From Rhizobium croatiense (GTDB lineage Bacteria; Pseudomonadota; Alphaproteobacteria; Rhizobiales; Rhizobiaceae), in assembly GCF_019793465.1 (NCBI RefSeq), contig NZ_JAILYJ010000010.1, forward strand, positions 186,001 through 250,000: a stretch of DNA of 64,000 bases. The letters are read 5' to 3'. Below the pieces are notes generated by a model. That model saw only the letters and a list, made by a program, of their open reading frames with translations. It ran no database searches and was not told the origin of the DNA. Positions 52,628-61,466 of the stretch are shown piece after piece. A program made the translations under genes and the position numbers. The first letter of the stretch is position 1; every line of letters begins with the position of its first letter.

Positions 52628-53638
52628 TCACGCGATGTTTTCGAGATCCTGCCGGCGGATCTGGTAGAGCAGCGGCCGGCCGGTGGTGAAACGCTCGATC
52701 TCATCCGCCGCCATCTCGCCGAGACGCGCCCGTTCCAGACCGATGGCGCCGGCAATGTGCGGGGTCAGGAAAACGTTCGGCAGATCGTAGAAGGCCGAAC
52801 CCGCCTCCGGAATTTCCGGATCGGTCACATCGATGACTGCGTCGATGCGGCCGGTCTTCAGCTCCGAAAGCAGAGCGGTCTCATCGATGAGAATGCCGCG
52901 CGCGGTGTTGACGAGCGTTGCCCCGTCCTTCATCAGCGACAGTCTTCGCGCATCGATCATATGCTGCGTCGACGGCAGTGATGGCGCGTGCAGGGAAACG
53001 ATATCCGCGCGGCGCATCAAATCGTCGAGCGCGACCTTTTCGGCTCCGAGGCCTGCCGCCTCGGCGGCATCGACCATCGGATCGAACAGCAGCAGCCTGT
53101 ATTCGAAGGGTTTCAACAGCTCGATCACCCGCCTGCCGATGCGCGAGGCGCCGATGATGCCGAGGGTGCGGCCATAATTTCCGATCGCTTCGCGCTGCAT
53201 CGGATAGGTCCGATCGCGGTTGCGGTCGGCAACGTAGAGATCGCGGAACCGGAAGGCGCGCTTGCCGGCGAAGAGGATCGCGGCGAGCGTGAATTCGGCG
53301 ACCGGCACGGCATTGGCCTCGGCCGCGTGGCTGACCGCGATGCCGGATTCGAAGATGGCCTCGTCGATGATGCCCTTCACCGTGCCGGCCGCATGGACGA
53401 TGAGGCGAAGCCGCGGCGCGGCAGCGGGAATCTCCGGCCCGACATAGGGTGCGCCCCAGCCGGTCACCAGGATTTCGGCTTCGGAAAGCAGGCGGCTGGC
53501 GCGTTCGTCCTCGAAATGCTGCAGCGGCTCGGAGTCTAGCAGGCGGCCGGTGGTATCGAGCCGGCGCAGAATCTCGTCGGGCAGGACATGCTCCGTGCGC
53601 GACGGCTCCATGGCAAGGACGATTGCCGGGCGGCTCAT
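52628..53638 (-). CDS. D-isomer-specific 2-hydroxyacid dehydrogenase
   Basis: This 336-residue NAD-dependent dehydrogenase has the cofactor motif TLGIIGASRIGRRVIELL, the catalytic Arg in LVNTARGILIDETAL, a Glu in VIDVTDPEIPEAGSAF and the catalytic His in VFLTPHIAGAIGLER. It resembles hydroxypyruvate/glyoxylate reductase-like members. The start ATG overlaps the stop of the DUF2264 gene as ATGA. It is last in the LacI-DUF2264-dehydrogenase operon. The substrate could be a short hydroxyacid produced by sugar breakdown. Confidence 0.9.
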   Translation of the reverse strand: MSRPAIVLAMEPSRTEHVLPDEILRRLDTTGRLLDSEPLQHFEDERASRLLSEAEILVTGWGAPYVGPEIPAAAPRLRLIVHAAGTVKGIIDEAIFESGIAVSHAAEANAVPVAEFTLAAILFAGKRAFRFRDLYVADRNRDRTYPMQREAIGNYGRTLGIIGASRIGRRVIELLKPFEYRLLLFDPMVDAAEAAGLGAEKVALDDLMRRADIVSLHAPSLPSTQHMIDARRLSLMKDGATLVNTARGILIDETALLSELKTGRIDAVIDVTDPEIPEAGSAFYDLPNVFLTPHIAGAIGLERARLGEMAADEIERFTTGRPLLYQIRRQDLENIA

Positions 53639-55506
53639 GGCATCTGACCCGGCGCTTCGATGGCGCTGACGGTCACACCCTTTTCCCGCACCAGCGCCTC
53701 CAGCGCCGCAATATCAGGCGCCTTCGGCGGCCGCGTCCAGGCGGACGCGACGGCGGCGGGATCGCCGAGCGCCAGCACCGCCGTTACCAGGATGGTCTCA
53801 CCGGCCGGAATCTGGCCGCGCAGCTGCGGCACGATGGTCTTGGCGACGATCACATTGGTGTTGGGCTGGGCCTTCTGCGCGAGCCCGGCGCGATCGACCG
53901 ACGATCCCAAGTCGAGAATACCGCTGAAATCGGCTTCTCCGATCGCATAGGCAGCACCATCCGACGCCGACAGCGTGTCCAGCTCGAAATCCCGGCGGGC
54001 GATGGCAAAGCCGCCTTCGGCGACCCTCAGCGGCCGGGCCGCCCTGATCCGGTGGAGGCGGATATGCCAGGGGGCCGCGGGCGCCAGCCAGCTTTCGACG
54101 CTGACATCGGGGAAAGGTGACCATTTCGCATAAAGCACATCGCCCGCGAGCCTGGCTTCCTCATTGGTTTCGCGCACGCGGTAATGCAGGCCGTCATCGC
54201 TGAAGGCCAGCATCGAATCGAAAGCGGCGAGCGCAAAGCCGCGCTCATCGGACTCGACGCTGAAGCCGTAACGGGTGGAATAGGCGAATTTCGCGTATTT
54301 TTCCGTGCCGAAACGCATCTGCAGGTTTTCCTGGCCGGAGGACAGCGCCACGACATCGCCGCCTGCCCGCATCATCATCATGCCGGGGTGGCGCTGCGGA
54401 ACGACCTCGGGCGGCGCCTTCTCCGGCGCCTTTTCCTCGGAGGTCCAAAACGGATGATCCTCGGCGATCGCCAGCGGCAGAAAGGCCTTCAATGCCCAAT
54501 AGGGCGAGCCGGCGGAATTGTAGCTCTCCGACATCAAGAGGTTCGGATAGCCGAAACCGATCGACAGCACGCCGTCGCGATCGGCGATCGGCTTGTCCCT
54601 CCACCAACGCAGATGCTGCAGGCAAAGGTGTTTGACCTCGCGCCAGGGCAGCGCCTCGACATCGGCGAAGGCGAGCGCCGACCAGAAGCCGGCACAGGCA
54701 AAGCGATAGGTCAGGCTGCGGCCGAAGGGGATGGTCGCCCCATCGGCGGCAAACCAGTGGCGGAAATCGCGGGCGAACAGGATCGCGCGTTCGCGGTAGC
54801 GCTTGGCGTAATCGTCGTCGACGAGCTTCGAATAGATCAGGCCATAAAAATGCATGGCGAAGGGAATGTAGTGGTCGATGCGGCGCACGTTGCCGTCGCG
54901 ATACCAGCCGTCACCGATATAGAAGCCTTCGAGTTCCTCCAGATATTGCCGCGTCAGGCTGCGGTCGAAATCGGCGCCGAGACGGTCGAGGGCGATATCG
55001 ACGAAAATCCGGAAAAATTTCCAGTTGTTGTCGGCATAGTCGAACTGTCTGGCATGTTTGAGATAGGCGATGACATTGCTGCGGGCGCGCGTATCGAGCG
55101 GCTCCCAGATTTTTTCCGGCACCAGCGCCAGGGCAAAACCGAGGGCGGCAAGTTCGACCATCCGCTGATCGCGGCCATTGACCGCTCCCCAATATTCGGG
55201 ATGGGCGGGGTCGGTGCCGTTTGCGAGGCCTTCGGCAAAACGATGCCAGTGGGCGAAGTCTCCATTGCCGGCGCCAAGCGGCGCCAAACCCCAGAGCGGG
55301 CGGGCAAAACCCTCGAGATCGGCCGCCGCCCGGTCGAAATGGGCGGCGGCACCGCTTAGCCTGACGCGGGCATTGCCTTTCGAAAAACAGGCAAGCAGCG
55401 GATCGAAGAGATCAAGCAGGGCTCGGCTCATATCGGCGCGGGTTTCGAGCGGATTGCCGGCAAGCGGATTGGCGCTGGCGGGATCATAGGTCATCGGATC
55501 ACTCAC
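53635..55506 (-). CDS. DUF2264 protein, probable (alpha/alpha) barrel glycosidase
   Basis: This 623-residue protein belongs to DUF2264. The N-terminal helical part has LWGLAPLGAGNGDFAHWHRFAEGLANGTDP in pieces, FFRIFVDIALDRLG and GDGWYRDGNVRRIDHYIPFAMHFYGLIYS in pieces; the C-terminal part is beta-rich (VESWLAPAAPWHIRLHRI). The fold resembles other polysaccharide-degrading (alpha/alpha) barrels. From memory, some members have been linked to beta-glucuronidase-type hydrolysis (GH154), which I could not verify. No signal peptide is seen, so it would act in the cytoplasm. The start is a GTG overlapping the lacI stop; ATG at 55494 is an alternative. Confidence 0.82.
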   Translation of the reverse strand: MSDPMTYDPASANPLAGNPLETRADMSRALLDLFDPLLACFSKGNARVRLSGAAAHFDRAAADLEGFARPLWGLAPLGAGNGDFAHWHRFAEGLANGTDPAHPEYWGAVNGRDQRMVELAALGFALALVPEKIWEPLDTRARSNVIAYLKHARQFDYADNNWKFFRIFVDIALDRLGADFDRSLTRQYLEELEGFYIGDGWYRDGNVRRIDHYIPFAMHFYGLIYSKLVDDDYAKRYRERAILFARDFRHWFAADGATIPFGRSLTYRFACAGFWSALAFADVEALPWREVKHLCLQHLRWWRDKPIADRDGVLSIGFGYPNLLMSESYNSAGSPYWALKAFLPLAIAEDHPFWTSEEKAPEKAPPEVVPQRHPGMMMMRAGGDVVALSSGQENLQMRFGTEKYAKFAYSTRYGFSVESDERGFALAAFDSMLAFSDDGLHYRVRETNEEARLAGDVLYAKWSPFPDVSVESWLAPAAPWHIRLHRIRAARPLRVAEGGFAIARRDFELDTLSASDGAAYAIGEADFSGILDLGSSVDRAGLAQKAQPNTNVIVAKTIVPQLRGQIPAGETILVTAVLALGDPAAVASAWTRPPKAPDIAALEALVREKGVTVSAIEAPGQMP

Positions 55507-56530
55507 GGGTTTCGACGTTCACAACGGTCCCTCCCGCAACGGGAACGACAGCTTGGCAGATGTGGCGCGCCGGCGCCGTCCTGCTGTGGAAACGGGACAG
55601 CATCAGCGAAACGGCTTCGCGCCCGAGGGCGGCGCGGTCGACGCGCATGGTGGAGAGCTGCGGATTGGTCATCAGCGCACAAGGCAGATCATCGAAACCG
55701 ACGATCGCGAAATCCTCCGGCACACGCAGGCCAGCTTCGATGACAGCCTCGAGCACGCCGACGGCGATGAAATCATTCATGCAGAAGGCGGCGGTAAAAC
55801 CGGCATTCTCGGCGAGGATCGCCGCCGTGCGTTCATGGGCCTCGCGGCTGGCGCTGCCCTGCAGCGTCATGGCTACGAAACGGCCTTCGGCGCCGGGGAC
55901 AGCGGCAATCGCCGCCTCGAAACCGCGGATACGCTCACGGATCGTCTGGCGATGAGAGCCGCTCAGATGCAGGATGCGGCGATGGCCGGCCTTCGTCAGC
56001 CGGCCAGTCGCCTGATAGGCGCCGAAGAAATTAGCCGGCGAAACCCCATCGAAGCGCATTCCGGGGTCGGTGCCATTGACGAGAACGGTCGGCACCATGG
56101 CGTCCTGCAGCCAGTCGCGCAGCATGTCGTTCGGATCGATGCCGACGAGAAAGAGACCTTCGGCGGCTGCGGCCTGCATGTAATCGCGCGCGGCGTCCGG
56201 CGTGATGCGTTCCTCCCGGACCATCCGGACTTCGAACGGCATGCCCGCTTCGGCCGCTCCGGCGCGCAGGCCCTCGACGATCGCCTCGTAGAAGACGCTG
56301 AGGCCGCCTGTGACGCCGTCGCTGGCGATCAGGGCCAGTCCGCCGGCAACGGCTTCAACAGTCGGCTTGACGGGATAACCGTGCTCGGCGGCCACCTTCA
56401 ATATCTGACGACGGACGGTTTCGCTGATCCCCGGCTCGTTCGCGAGCACGCGAGACACAGTCGAGACCGAGACACCCGCCAATGTGGCTATATCGGCCTG
56501 ACGCGGCCGTCTGATTTTTTCATCGCTCAT
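55499..56530 (-). CDS. LacI family transcriptional regulator
   Basis: This 343-residue regulator has the N-terminal LacI helix-turn-helix PRQADIATLAGVSVSTVSRVLANEP, followed by a hinge and a periplasmic-binding-protein-like sensor domain (about 60-340), including NDFIAVGVLEAVIEAGLRVPEDFAIVGFDDLP in parts. The start at 56530 (MSDEKIRRPRQ) is more likely than a TTG two codons upstream. It is divergent from the binding-protein gene at 56675 and is probably its regulator, as well as that of its own operon. Confidence 0.92.
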   Translation of the reverse strand: MSDEKIRRPRQADIATLAGVSVSTVSRVLANEPGISETVRRQILKVAAEHGYPVKPTVEAVAGGLALIASDGVTGGLSVFYEAIVEGLRAGAAEAGMPFEVRMVREERITPDAARDYMQAAAAEGLFLVGIDPNDMLRDWLQDAMVPTVLVNGTDPGMRFDGVSPANFFGAYQATGRLTKAGHRRILHLSGSHRQTIRERIRGFEAAIAAVPGAEGRFVAMTLQGSASREAHERTAAILAENAGFTAAFCMNDFIAVGVLEAVIEAGLRVPEDFAIVGFDDLPCALMTNPQLSTMRVDRAALGREAVSLMLSRFHSRTAPARHICQAVVPVAGGTVVNVETRE

Positions 56531-56540
56531 GGGCAAACAT

Positions 56541-56590
56541 TATGCAAATTACGCAAATTTGCAACATTAACGTTATTTCTTGCAATAAAT
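56541..56590. promoter_or_regulatory. Candidate LacI operators between lacI and the binding-protein gene
   Basis: The 144-base gap holds a perfect palindrome GCAAATTTGC (56553-56562), inside a larger repeated pattern of ATGCAAATTACGCAAATTT. Further on lies TTAACGTTA (56568-56576 region), which has the central CG typical of LacI operators and is flanked by TTGCAA on both sides. The region is AT-rich and could hold the two divergent promoters. Confidence 0.45.
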
Positions 56591-56674
56591 ATTTTTTTGC
56601 GTACTCTGCTTGCCGAATGCCCGACGACGCTCTGGAGGATCGGCCGCGGGCATATAGGGACAAGGGAGGATAGT

Positions 56675-57958
56675 ATGCAGGTCAACCGCCGTTCATTCCT
56701 GATGGGCTCCGCCGGCGCCGCTGCCGGCCTGGCATTCGCGGGAGGCGCCATTCCGGCTTTTGCCGAAGACACATCGCTGCGCGCCATGTGGTGGGGGTCC
56801 AACGACCGCGCCAAACGCACGCTCGACGTCGCCAAACTCTACCAGTCGAAGACACCCGGCGTCACGATCGTCGGTGAATCGCTTTCCGGTGACGGCTACT
56901 GGACGAAGCTCGCCACCCAGATGGCGGGGCGCTCGATTGCCGACATCTTCCAACTCGAACCGGGGACGATCTCCGACTATTCCAAGCGCGGTGCCTGCAT
57001 GCCGCTTGACGAGTTCGTCCCATCGGCATTGAAGGTCCAGTCCTTCGGCCCCGACATGCTGAAATTGACCACCATCGACGGCAAACTCTATGGCGTCGGC
57101 CTCGGCCTCAACTCCTTCTCGATGTTCTTCGACACGGTCGAATTCGAAAAGGCCGGCATTCCGCTGCCGACACCCGATCTCACCTGGGATGAATATGCCA
57201 AGCTCGCCGTCGAACTCGCCAAGTCGTCCGGCAAGAGCGGAGGCCCCTATGCGGCCCGCTACGCCTATGTGTTCGACGCCTGGCTGCGCCAACGCGGCAA
57301 GAGCCTCTTTGCGAGGGAAAGCGTCGGGCTCGGTTTCACGGCCGACGATGCGACGGAATGGTTCGACTACTGGGAGAAGCTGCGCAAAGCGGGGGGCACG
57401 GTGGCTGCCGACGTCCAGACGCTCGACCAGAACACCATCGACACCAATAGCCTCGGCCTCGGTAAATCGGTGATCGGCATGGCCTATTCCAACCAAATGA
57501 TCGGCTATCAGCTGATCATCAAGAACAAGCTCGGCATCACCATGCTGCCGCGGGAAAAGAAAGGCGGGCCGTCGGGCCACTACTACCGCCCTGCGCTGAT
57601 CTGGAGTGTCGGCGCCACGACGAAAAACGGCGAAGCGGCCGCGAAATTCATCGACTTCTTCGTCAACGACATCGAGGCCGGCAAGATTCTCGGCGTCGAG
57701 CGCGGCGTGCCGATGTCGCCGACCGTGCGTGAAGCCATCCTGCCGCAGCTGAACCCGACGGAACAGGAAACGGTCAAATACGTCAACATGCTCAAGGATC
57801 AGGTCGGCGAATATCCGCCGCCGGTGCCGATGGGTGCAACCCAATTCGACCAGCGCGTGCTGCGCCCGATCTGCGACGAACTCGCCTTCGAACGGGTGTC
57901 GCCCGCCGATGCGGCGACCCGGCTCGTCGAAGAGGGTAAGGCAACGCTCAAGGGATGA
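56675..57958 (+). CDS. Orphan sugar ABC transporter substrate-binding protein (Tat signal)
   Basis: This 427-residue binding protein starts at 56675 after GGGAGGATAGT. The N-terminus NRRSFLMGSAGAAAGLAFAGG is a good twin-arginine signal. It is paralogous to the binding protein at 45762 over its length (LRAMWWGSNDRAKRT versus LRLLWWGSQPRADRT; WLRQRGKSLF versus WLRQRGKALY). No permease or ATPase follows; a terminator lies directly after the stop. It may use the importer at 41712-45755 or one elsewhere in the genome. Confidence 0.92.
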   Translation: MQVNRRSFLMGSAGAAAGLAFAGGAIPAFAEDTSLRAMWWGSNDRAKRTLDVAKLYQSKTPGVTIVGESLSGDGYWTKLATQMAGRSIADIFQLEPGTISDYSKRGACMPLDEFVPSALKVQSFGPDMLKLTTIDGKLYGVGLGLNSFSMFFDTVEFEKAGIPLPTPDLTWDEYAKLAVELAKSSGKSGGPYAARYAYVFDAWLRQRGKSLFARESVGLGFTADDATEWFDYWEKLRKAGGTVAADVQTLDQNTIDTNSLGLGKSVIGMAYSNQMIGYQLIIKNKLGITMLPREKKGGPSGHYYRPALIWSVGATTKNGEAAAKFIDFFVNDIEAGKILGVERGVPMSPTVREAILPQLNPTEQETVKYVNMLKDQVGEYPPPVPMGATQFDQRVLRPICDELAFERVSPADAATRLVEEGKATLKG

Positions 57959-57981
57959 TCGGCTGCCGGATATGAGAGGAG

Positions 57982-58016
57982 AGGCCCGCAGAACCCCGGC
58001 GGGCCTTTCTGTTTTC
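57982..58016 (+). terminator. Intrinsic terminator of the orphan binding-protein gene
   Basis: AGGCCCGC (57982-57989) pairs with GCGGGCCT (57999-58006) around AGAACCCCG, followed by TTCTGTTTTC. It lies 24 bases after the stop codon. Confidence 0.85.
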
Positions 58017-58021
58017 CTGAT

Positions 58022-58065
58022 TGAAGCGCGTTGCGATCTTATGGATTTGCGCTTCAGATGCTTTC
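58022..58065 (+). repeat. Second palindromic repeat family, copy F
   Basis: TGAAGCGCGTTGCGATCTT then ATGGATTTGCGCTTCAGATG resembles the repeat at 30196 (AAGCGCGTCGCGATCT...GGATTCGCTT). Its outer arms TGAAGCGC and GCGCTTCA are perfectly complementary. It overlaps the last bases of the glycosidase gene stop by two. Confidence 0.6.
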
Positions 58066-59035
58066 AGTTGGCTGCCAGGCTTTCGACCACGCGCCAGTCC
58101 GGCCGGCCAAGATTAAACGGCCAGGCGTGCACGTCGCGGTCATTGAAATAGACCACTTCCTGAAGGTTCGGGAAGGCGCTCTGCTTCAGCGTCGCGGTTT
58201 CGATCCAGGGTCTCATATAGGCGTCGCCGCCTTCGTAGCCGAGCTCTGCGACCCAGACCGGCTTTCCATAGCCGGCGACGAGATCATAGCCCTGCTTCAA
58301 TGCTTCCGAAAAGGTCCGATGCTTGTTGTAGGCAAGTTCGTCATAGCGCTGGAGTCCGAAAACCGAGAGGCCGACAAGATCGACGTAGTCGTCGCCGGGA
58401 TAATAGGCATCAAGGCCGGGTTCTCCCTTTGGCGACCACATGAGCTCGGTGCCGGGCGCCTCGTCGCGAACGATATCCATCATCCGTTTGTAGGCGGTGA
58501 TATAGTCCTGCGGGTTCCAGCCGGACCACGAAAACCGGCCTGACTTGTCCTCCATCTCCTGGCCCCAACGGACGATCACAGGGCTCTTCAGCTGCGAGAT
58601 CATCTGTGCGATTGCCCGCATGTTGACGTCGTAATCGCCCCGCAGCACCTTGCGGCGAAGCTCTTCGGAGGTCAGCCGCCAGTCGACGTCCCAGGACCAC
58701 GGCTCTACCGTGATCAGCAGGTTGCGGCCTCTGGCCTGCGCATAGGCATCCGCAACGCGCAGCGTCTCCAGGTCAACATCTTCCCATGGCAGGAACAGGG
58801 CCTCGGTCGAGACATTGGTCTGAGCGCCGAAATCACCATGCGGGTCATAGGCGCCGAACTTGATGCCGTCGGCATGAACCACCGGGCGTTTATCGATGAT
58901 CGTTCGTATGCTGGATGTCTGGTTGGGGGCGACGCCCGCATATTGCGTTTCGCTTCGGCCGGGCAAATCCGTGGCGCACCATAGCAGCAGCGCGATCGCG
59001 GCGGTCGAGAGGTGGTTTTTCATCAGCGTCTTCAC
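58064..59035 (-). CDS. GH26-like glycoside hydrolase
   Basis: This 323-residue secreted protein starts with GTG after GGAGGGTGAGCC and has a signal peptide (AAIALLLWCATDLPGRSE). The motif PVIVRWGQEMEDKSGRFSW (E160 as acid/base) and the strand KPVWVAELGYEGG (E264 as nucleophile) fit clan GH-A, closest to GH26 in which RWGxEM...W and VWSP motifs occur. LMWSPKGEP follows. The role is probably trimming or modifying the polysaccharide made by the operon. It is last in the uxs-uxe-glycosyltransferase operon. Confidence 0.78.
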   Translation of the reverse strand: MKTLMKNHLSTAAIALLLWCATDLPGRSETQYAGVAPNQTSSIRTIIDKRPVVHADGIKFGAYDPHGDFGAQTNVSTEALFLPWEDVDLETLRVADAYAQARGRNLLITVEPWSWDVDWRLTSEELRRKVLRGDYDVNMRAIAQMISQLKSPVIVRWGQEMEDKSGRFSWSGWNPQDYITAYKRMMDIVRDEAPGTELMWSPKGEPGLDAYYPGDDYVDLVGLSVFGLQRYDELAYNKHRTFSEALKQGYDLVAGYGKPVWVAELGYEGGDAYMRPWIETATLKQSAFPNLQEVVYFNDRDVHAWPFNLGRPDWRVVESLAAN

Positions 59036-59038
59036 GGC

Positions 59039-59560
59039 TCACCCTCCTTTTCGGGCAAGTTCCTGGTCCGACAGGAGCTGCTTCAGATCGCGTGCCTTGG
59101 CGCTGACGGTGTCCGCGGCAACAAGCTTGCGGAATTCATCGTCCTGGTGCACCGATGCATGCCGAAAGACGTACCAGTTGCCGTTCGGCTGGCGGCGCTG
59201 ATAGATCGTGTTGCCGATCTTGCGGTGACCGAAACAAGTGCTGGCGCGCGCTGCACCCTCGGCATTCGTCCAGGTGGCACGCATGCAGAGCTGGCCGAGG
59301 TCGTCGACAACCCATTTGCCTTCGGCGAAGGACTGCTTGCCCTTGTCGTTCACCCAGGCGACAAAACGCCGGCCATCCTCGATGAAGCGGCCGCCACCGG
59401 TATCCCAGGTCCAGGTCCTGTCGCCGTAGATCCGGTAGAGCTCATAGGCGGTGAGCGGCGTCGGCTCATTCTTCTTTGCGGTCTCGGCGCCCTGCGCCGC
59501 CAATGGCAGGCACAGGCTGAGAGCAAGGGCCGCCCCATATAGTCTCGATCCGATACGCAT
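59039..59560 (-). CDS. DUF995 secreted protein
   Basis: This 173-residue secreted protein starts at 59560 with GGAGGAGAATGTA upstream. A signal peptide (LYGAALALSLCLPLAAQG) is followed by AYELYRIYGDRTWTWDTGGGRF, the hallmark of the rhizobial DUF995 family. Cysteines occur in LCMRATW and STCFG. Function is unknown. Its place inside a polysaccharide operon suggests a periplasmic role in export or modification. It stands 37 bases after the glycosyltransferase. Confidence 0.85.
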   Translation of the reverse strand: MRIGSRLYGAALALSLCLPLAAQGAETAKKNEPTPLTAYELYRIYGDRTWTWDTGGGRFIEDGRRFVAWVNDKGKQSFAEGKWVVDDLGQLCMRATWTNAEGAARASTCFGHRKIGNTIYQRRQPNGNWYVFRHASVHQDDEFRKLVAADTVSAKARDLKQLLSDQELARKGG

Positions 59561-59597
59561 TACATTCTCCTCCTCGACGCTGGCCGGTTTCCCCGGC

Positions 59598-61466
59598 TCA
59601 AACACCTTGTTCGTCGCGTCCCGGGCGTCCGAACCCATTCCACCTGATGCGGAACTTGACGATCCGGGTTTTGCCGCCGCCCAGACCGGCTCCGGCCACG
59701 GCAAATTGCGATTGGCTGAAACTGATGAGCGTCTGACCGTGCGAAAGGGCTTCGAGACTGCGCAGCCCATGGCCGCCGGCCTGCATGCCGCCGGTGACGC
59801 AGATTGCAAGCCCCGTCGCCGTCGCCAGCCACAGGCCGCGTGACTGCGGCAGCAGCGGCAGCCCGTTCTCGATTGCGTGGCGAAGGATAATCAGCACCGT
59901 CAGCAGCAGATAGATCATGAGATTCATCGCGGCGAAGATATAAAAGCCCTGGGCGGCGGCCGCGTCGTTGGCGAACACCATGGCGACGGCGCAAAGGCCG
60001 GCGAGGCCGATATAGGGCGCGACGATGCGCAGCGGCAAAGACTGCTGCTCCTGCCGGCCTTTCGGCGTGATGCGAAAGTCGACGAAAGAGCCGCAGAGAT
60101 GGTCGCGAACAGCTGCGAGGCTGCCGGCGAGCGACCACGGCCAACGCAGGAAGATGAAGGCAAGCCCTTCCCAGCCGAACAGTTTCGCATCGTGCGGCCT
60201 GAAGGTTGCCGTTGCCCGCCAGAAGAAGGCAAACAGCGTCAGCACGATCGATATCGGCACGAAATGCAGCAGGAAATCCGGATAGGTTACGTTGACGAAG
60301 ACATGGCCCGTCAGCAAAGCGGCAACCGGCAGCAGGAACATCACGGCCATGATGGCGGAGGAAAGCGGGTACCACAGCTGCGAAAACACGAACTGGAATT
60401 TCAGATGCCAGGGCAGATGGGTGACGTAGCGGCGGGAATATTGCAGCAGGATGGTGACGAGGCTGCGCGACCATTGAAATTCCTGGACGGCGAGATCGAC
60501 GAAGTTCGCCGGACCGTCGCCGTGAGCAATCGCATCGACGGCATGGACACCGCGCCAGCCGCCGGCATTCATCATCAGCGTCGTCGAATGATCTTCGGCA
60601 AGTTCGGGGCCGAGGCCGCCGATCTCACGAAGGGCTGACGTGCGAACCGCATAGTGGGAGCCGATGCAAAGCGGCGCCCAGCCATTGTTGTAACCGGTCT
60701 GCAGCGAACCGTGCAGACTTGCCTCCGCATAGAGCCTTCCCCGCGCCGCCCAGCTTGCCGCCGCATTCGCATCGCAGATGCTGGGCGCGGAGACGTAGCC
60801 GATGCCGGGATCGGCAAAGGGGCGCAGGACTTCCCGCAGATAAGTCGCCGTCGGTACATGATCGGCGTCGAACTGGGCGACGAAATCGTAACACGCATAG
60901 CCGAAATGGTCGTAGAAATAGGCAAGATTGCCTTCCTTGCACCGGGTCCGGCGCGGCCAGGTCGTGCGGTGATACGCCGCCACGCCCTTTCGGGTGGAGA
61001 TCAGCACGCCGTGCTCGGCGCACCAGCGTCTGGTTTCCTCCGAAGGATCCTCATCGGCCAGCCAGACGTCGAACTCGACGCCGATCTGATCGAGCATCGC
61101 CTGCAGCGTGGCGCGAACGACGGCAAAGGGCTCGGAGGGCGCCTTGGTGACGACCATCGCCACGCGCCCTTCCGGCAGCCGTGCACGCGAACTGATCGTC
61201 CTGGCATCGAGGAAGATCAGGATGAAATAGGCCGGGACAAGCGTGATCCAGGCCAGCACGGCGGTGATGAGCACGAATGCAGTCCAGGAAATGATATGGG
61301 TGGACTGGCACCACCAGATCCAGAAAAACCCAAGTGCGGCCAGCCAGCAGAGGATGCCGAAGCCATAGGCGACGCGTCTGCGGCCGGTGAAAACAGGATC
61401 GAATGCTTCGGCGGTGGCGGTATTCGCAGGCGCGAGACCATAGCCGATATGCGAAGCGTCGCTCAT
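59598..61466 (-). CDS. Cellulose-synthase-like family 2 glycosyltransferase
   Basis: This 622-residue membrane glycosyltransferase has two N-terminal helices (about 30-85), then the GT2 catalytic domain. Its aspartates are visible as LADEDPSEET, FVAQFDADHVPTATYL and GGLGPELAEDHSTTLMM. The acceptor motif is QEFQWSRSL, where the usual QxxRW reads QEFQW. At least four C-terminal helices form the export channel. A PilZ domain is not visible. It shares ATGA with uxe and would polymerise a sugar-nucleotide such as UDP-xylose or UDP-arabinose into an exported polysaccharide. Confidence 0.9.
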   Translation of the reverse strand: MSDASHIGYGLAPANTATAEAFDPVFTGRRRVAYGFGILCWLAALGFFWIWWCQSTHIISWTAFVLITAVLAWITLVPAYFILIFLDARTISSRARLPEGRVAMVVTKAPSEPFAVVRATLQAMLDQIGVEFDVWLADEDPSEETRRWCAEHGVLISTRKGVAAYHRTTWPRRTRCKEGNLAYFYDHFGYACYDFVAQFDADHVPTATYLREVLRPFADPGIGYVSAPSICDANAAASWAARGRLYAEASLHGSLQTGYNNGWAPLCIGSHYAVRTSALREIGGLGPELAEDHSTTLMMNAGGWRGVHAVDAIAHGDGPANFVDLAVQEFQWSRSLVTILLQYSRRYVTHLPWHLKFQFVFSQLWYPLSSAIMAVMFLLPVAALLTGHVFVNVTYPDFLLHFVPISIVLTLFAFFWRATATFRPHDAKLFGWEGLAFIFLRWPWSLAGSLAAVRDHLCGSFVDFRITPKGRQEQQSLPLRIVAPYIGLAGLCAVAMVFANDAAAAQGFYIFAAMNLMIYLLLTVLIILRHAIENGLPLLPQSRGLWLATATGLAICVTGGMQAGGHGLRSLEALSHGQTLISFSQSQFAVAGAGLGGGKTRIVKFRIRWNGFGRPGRDEQGV

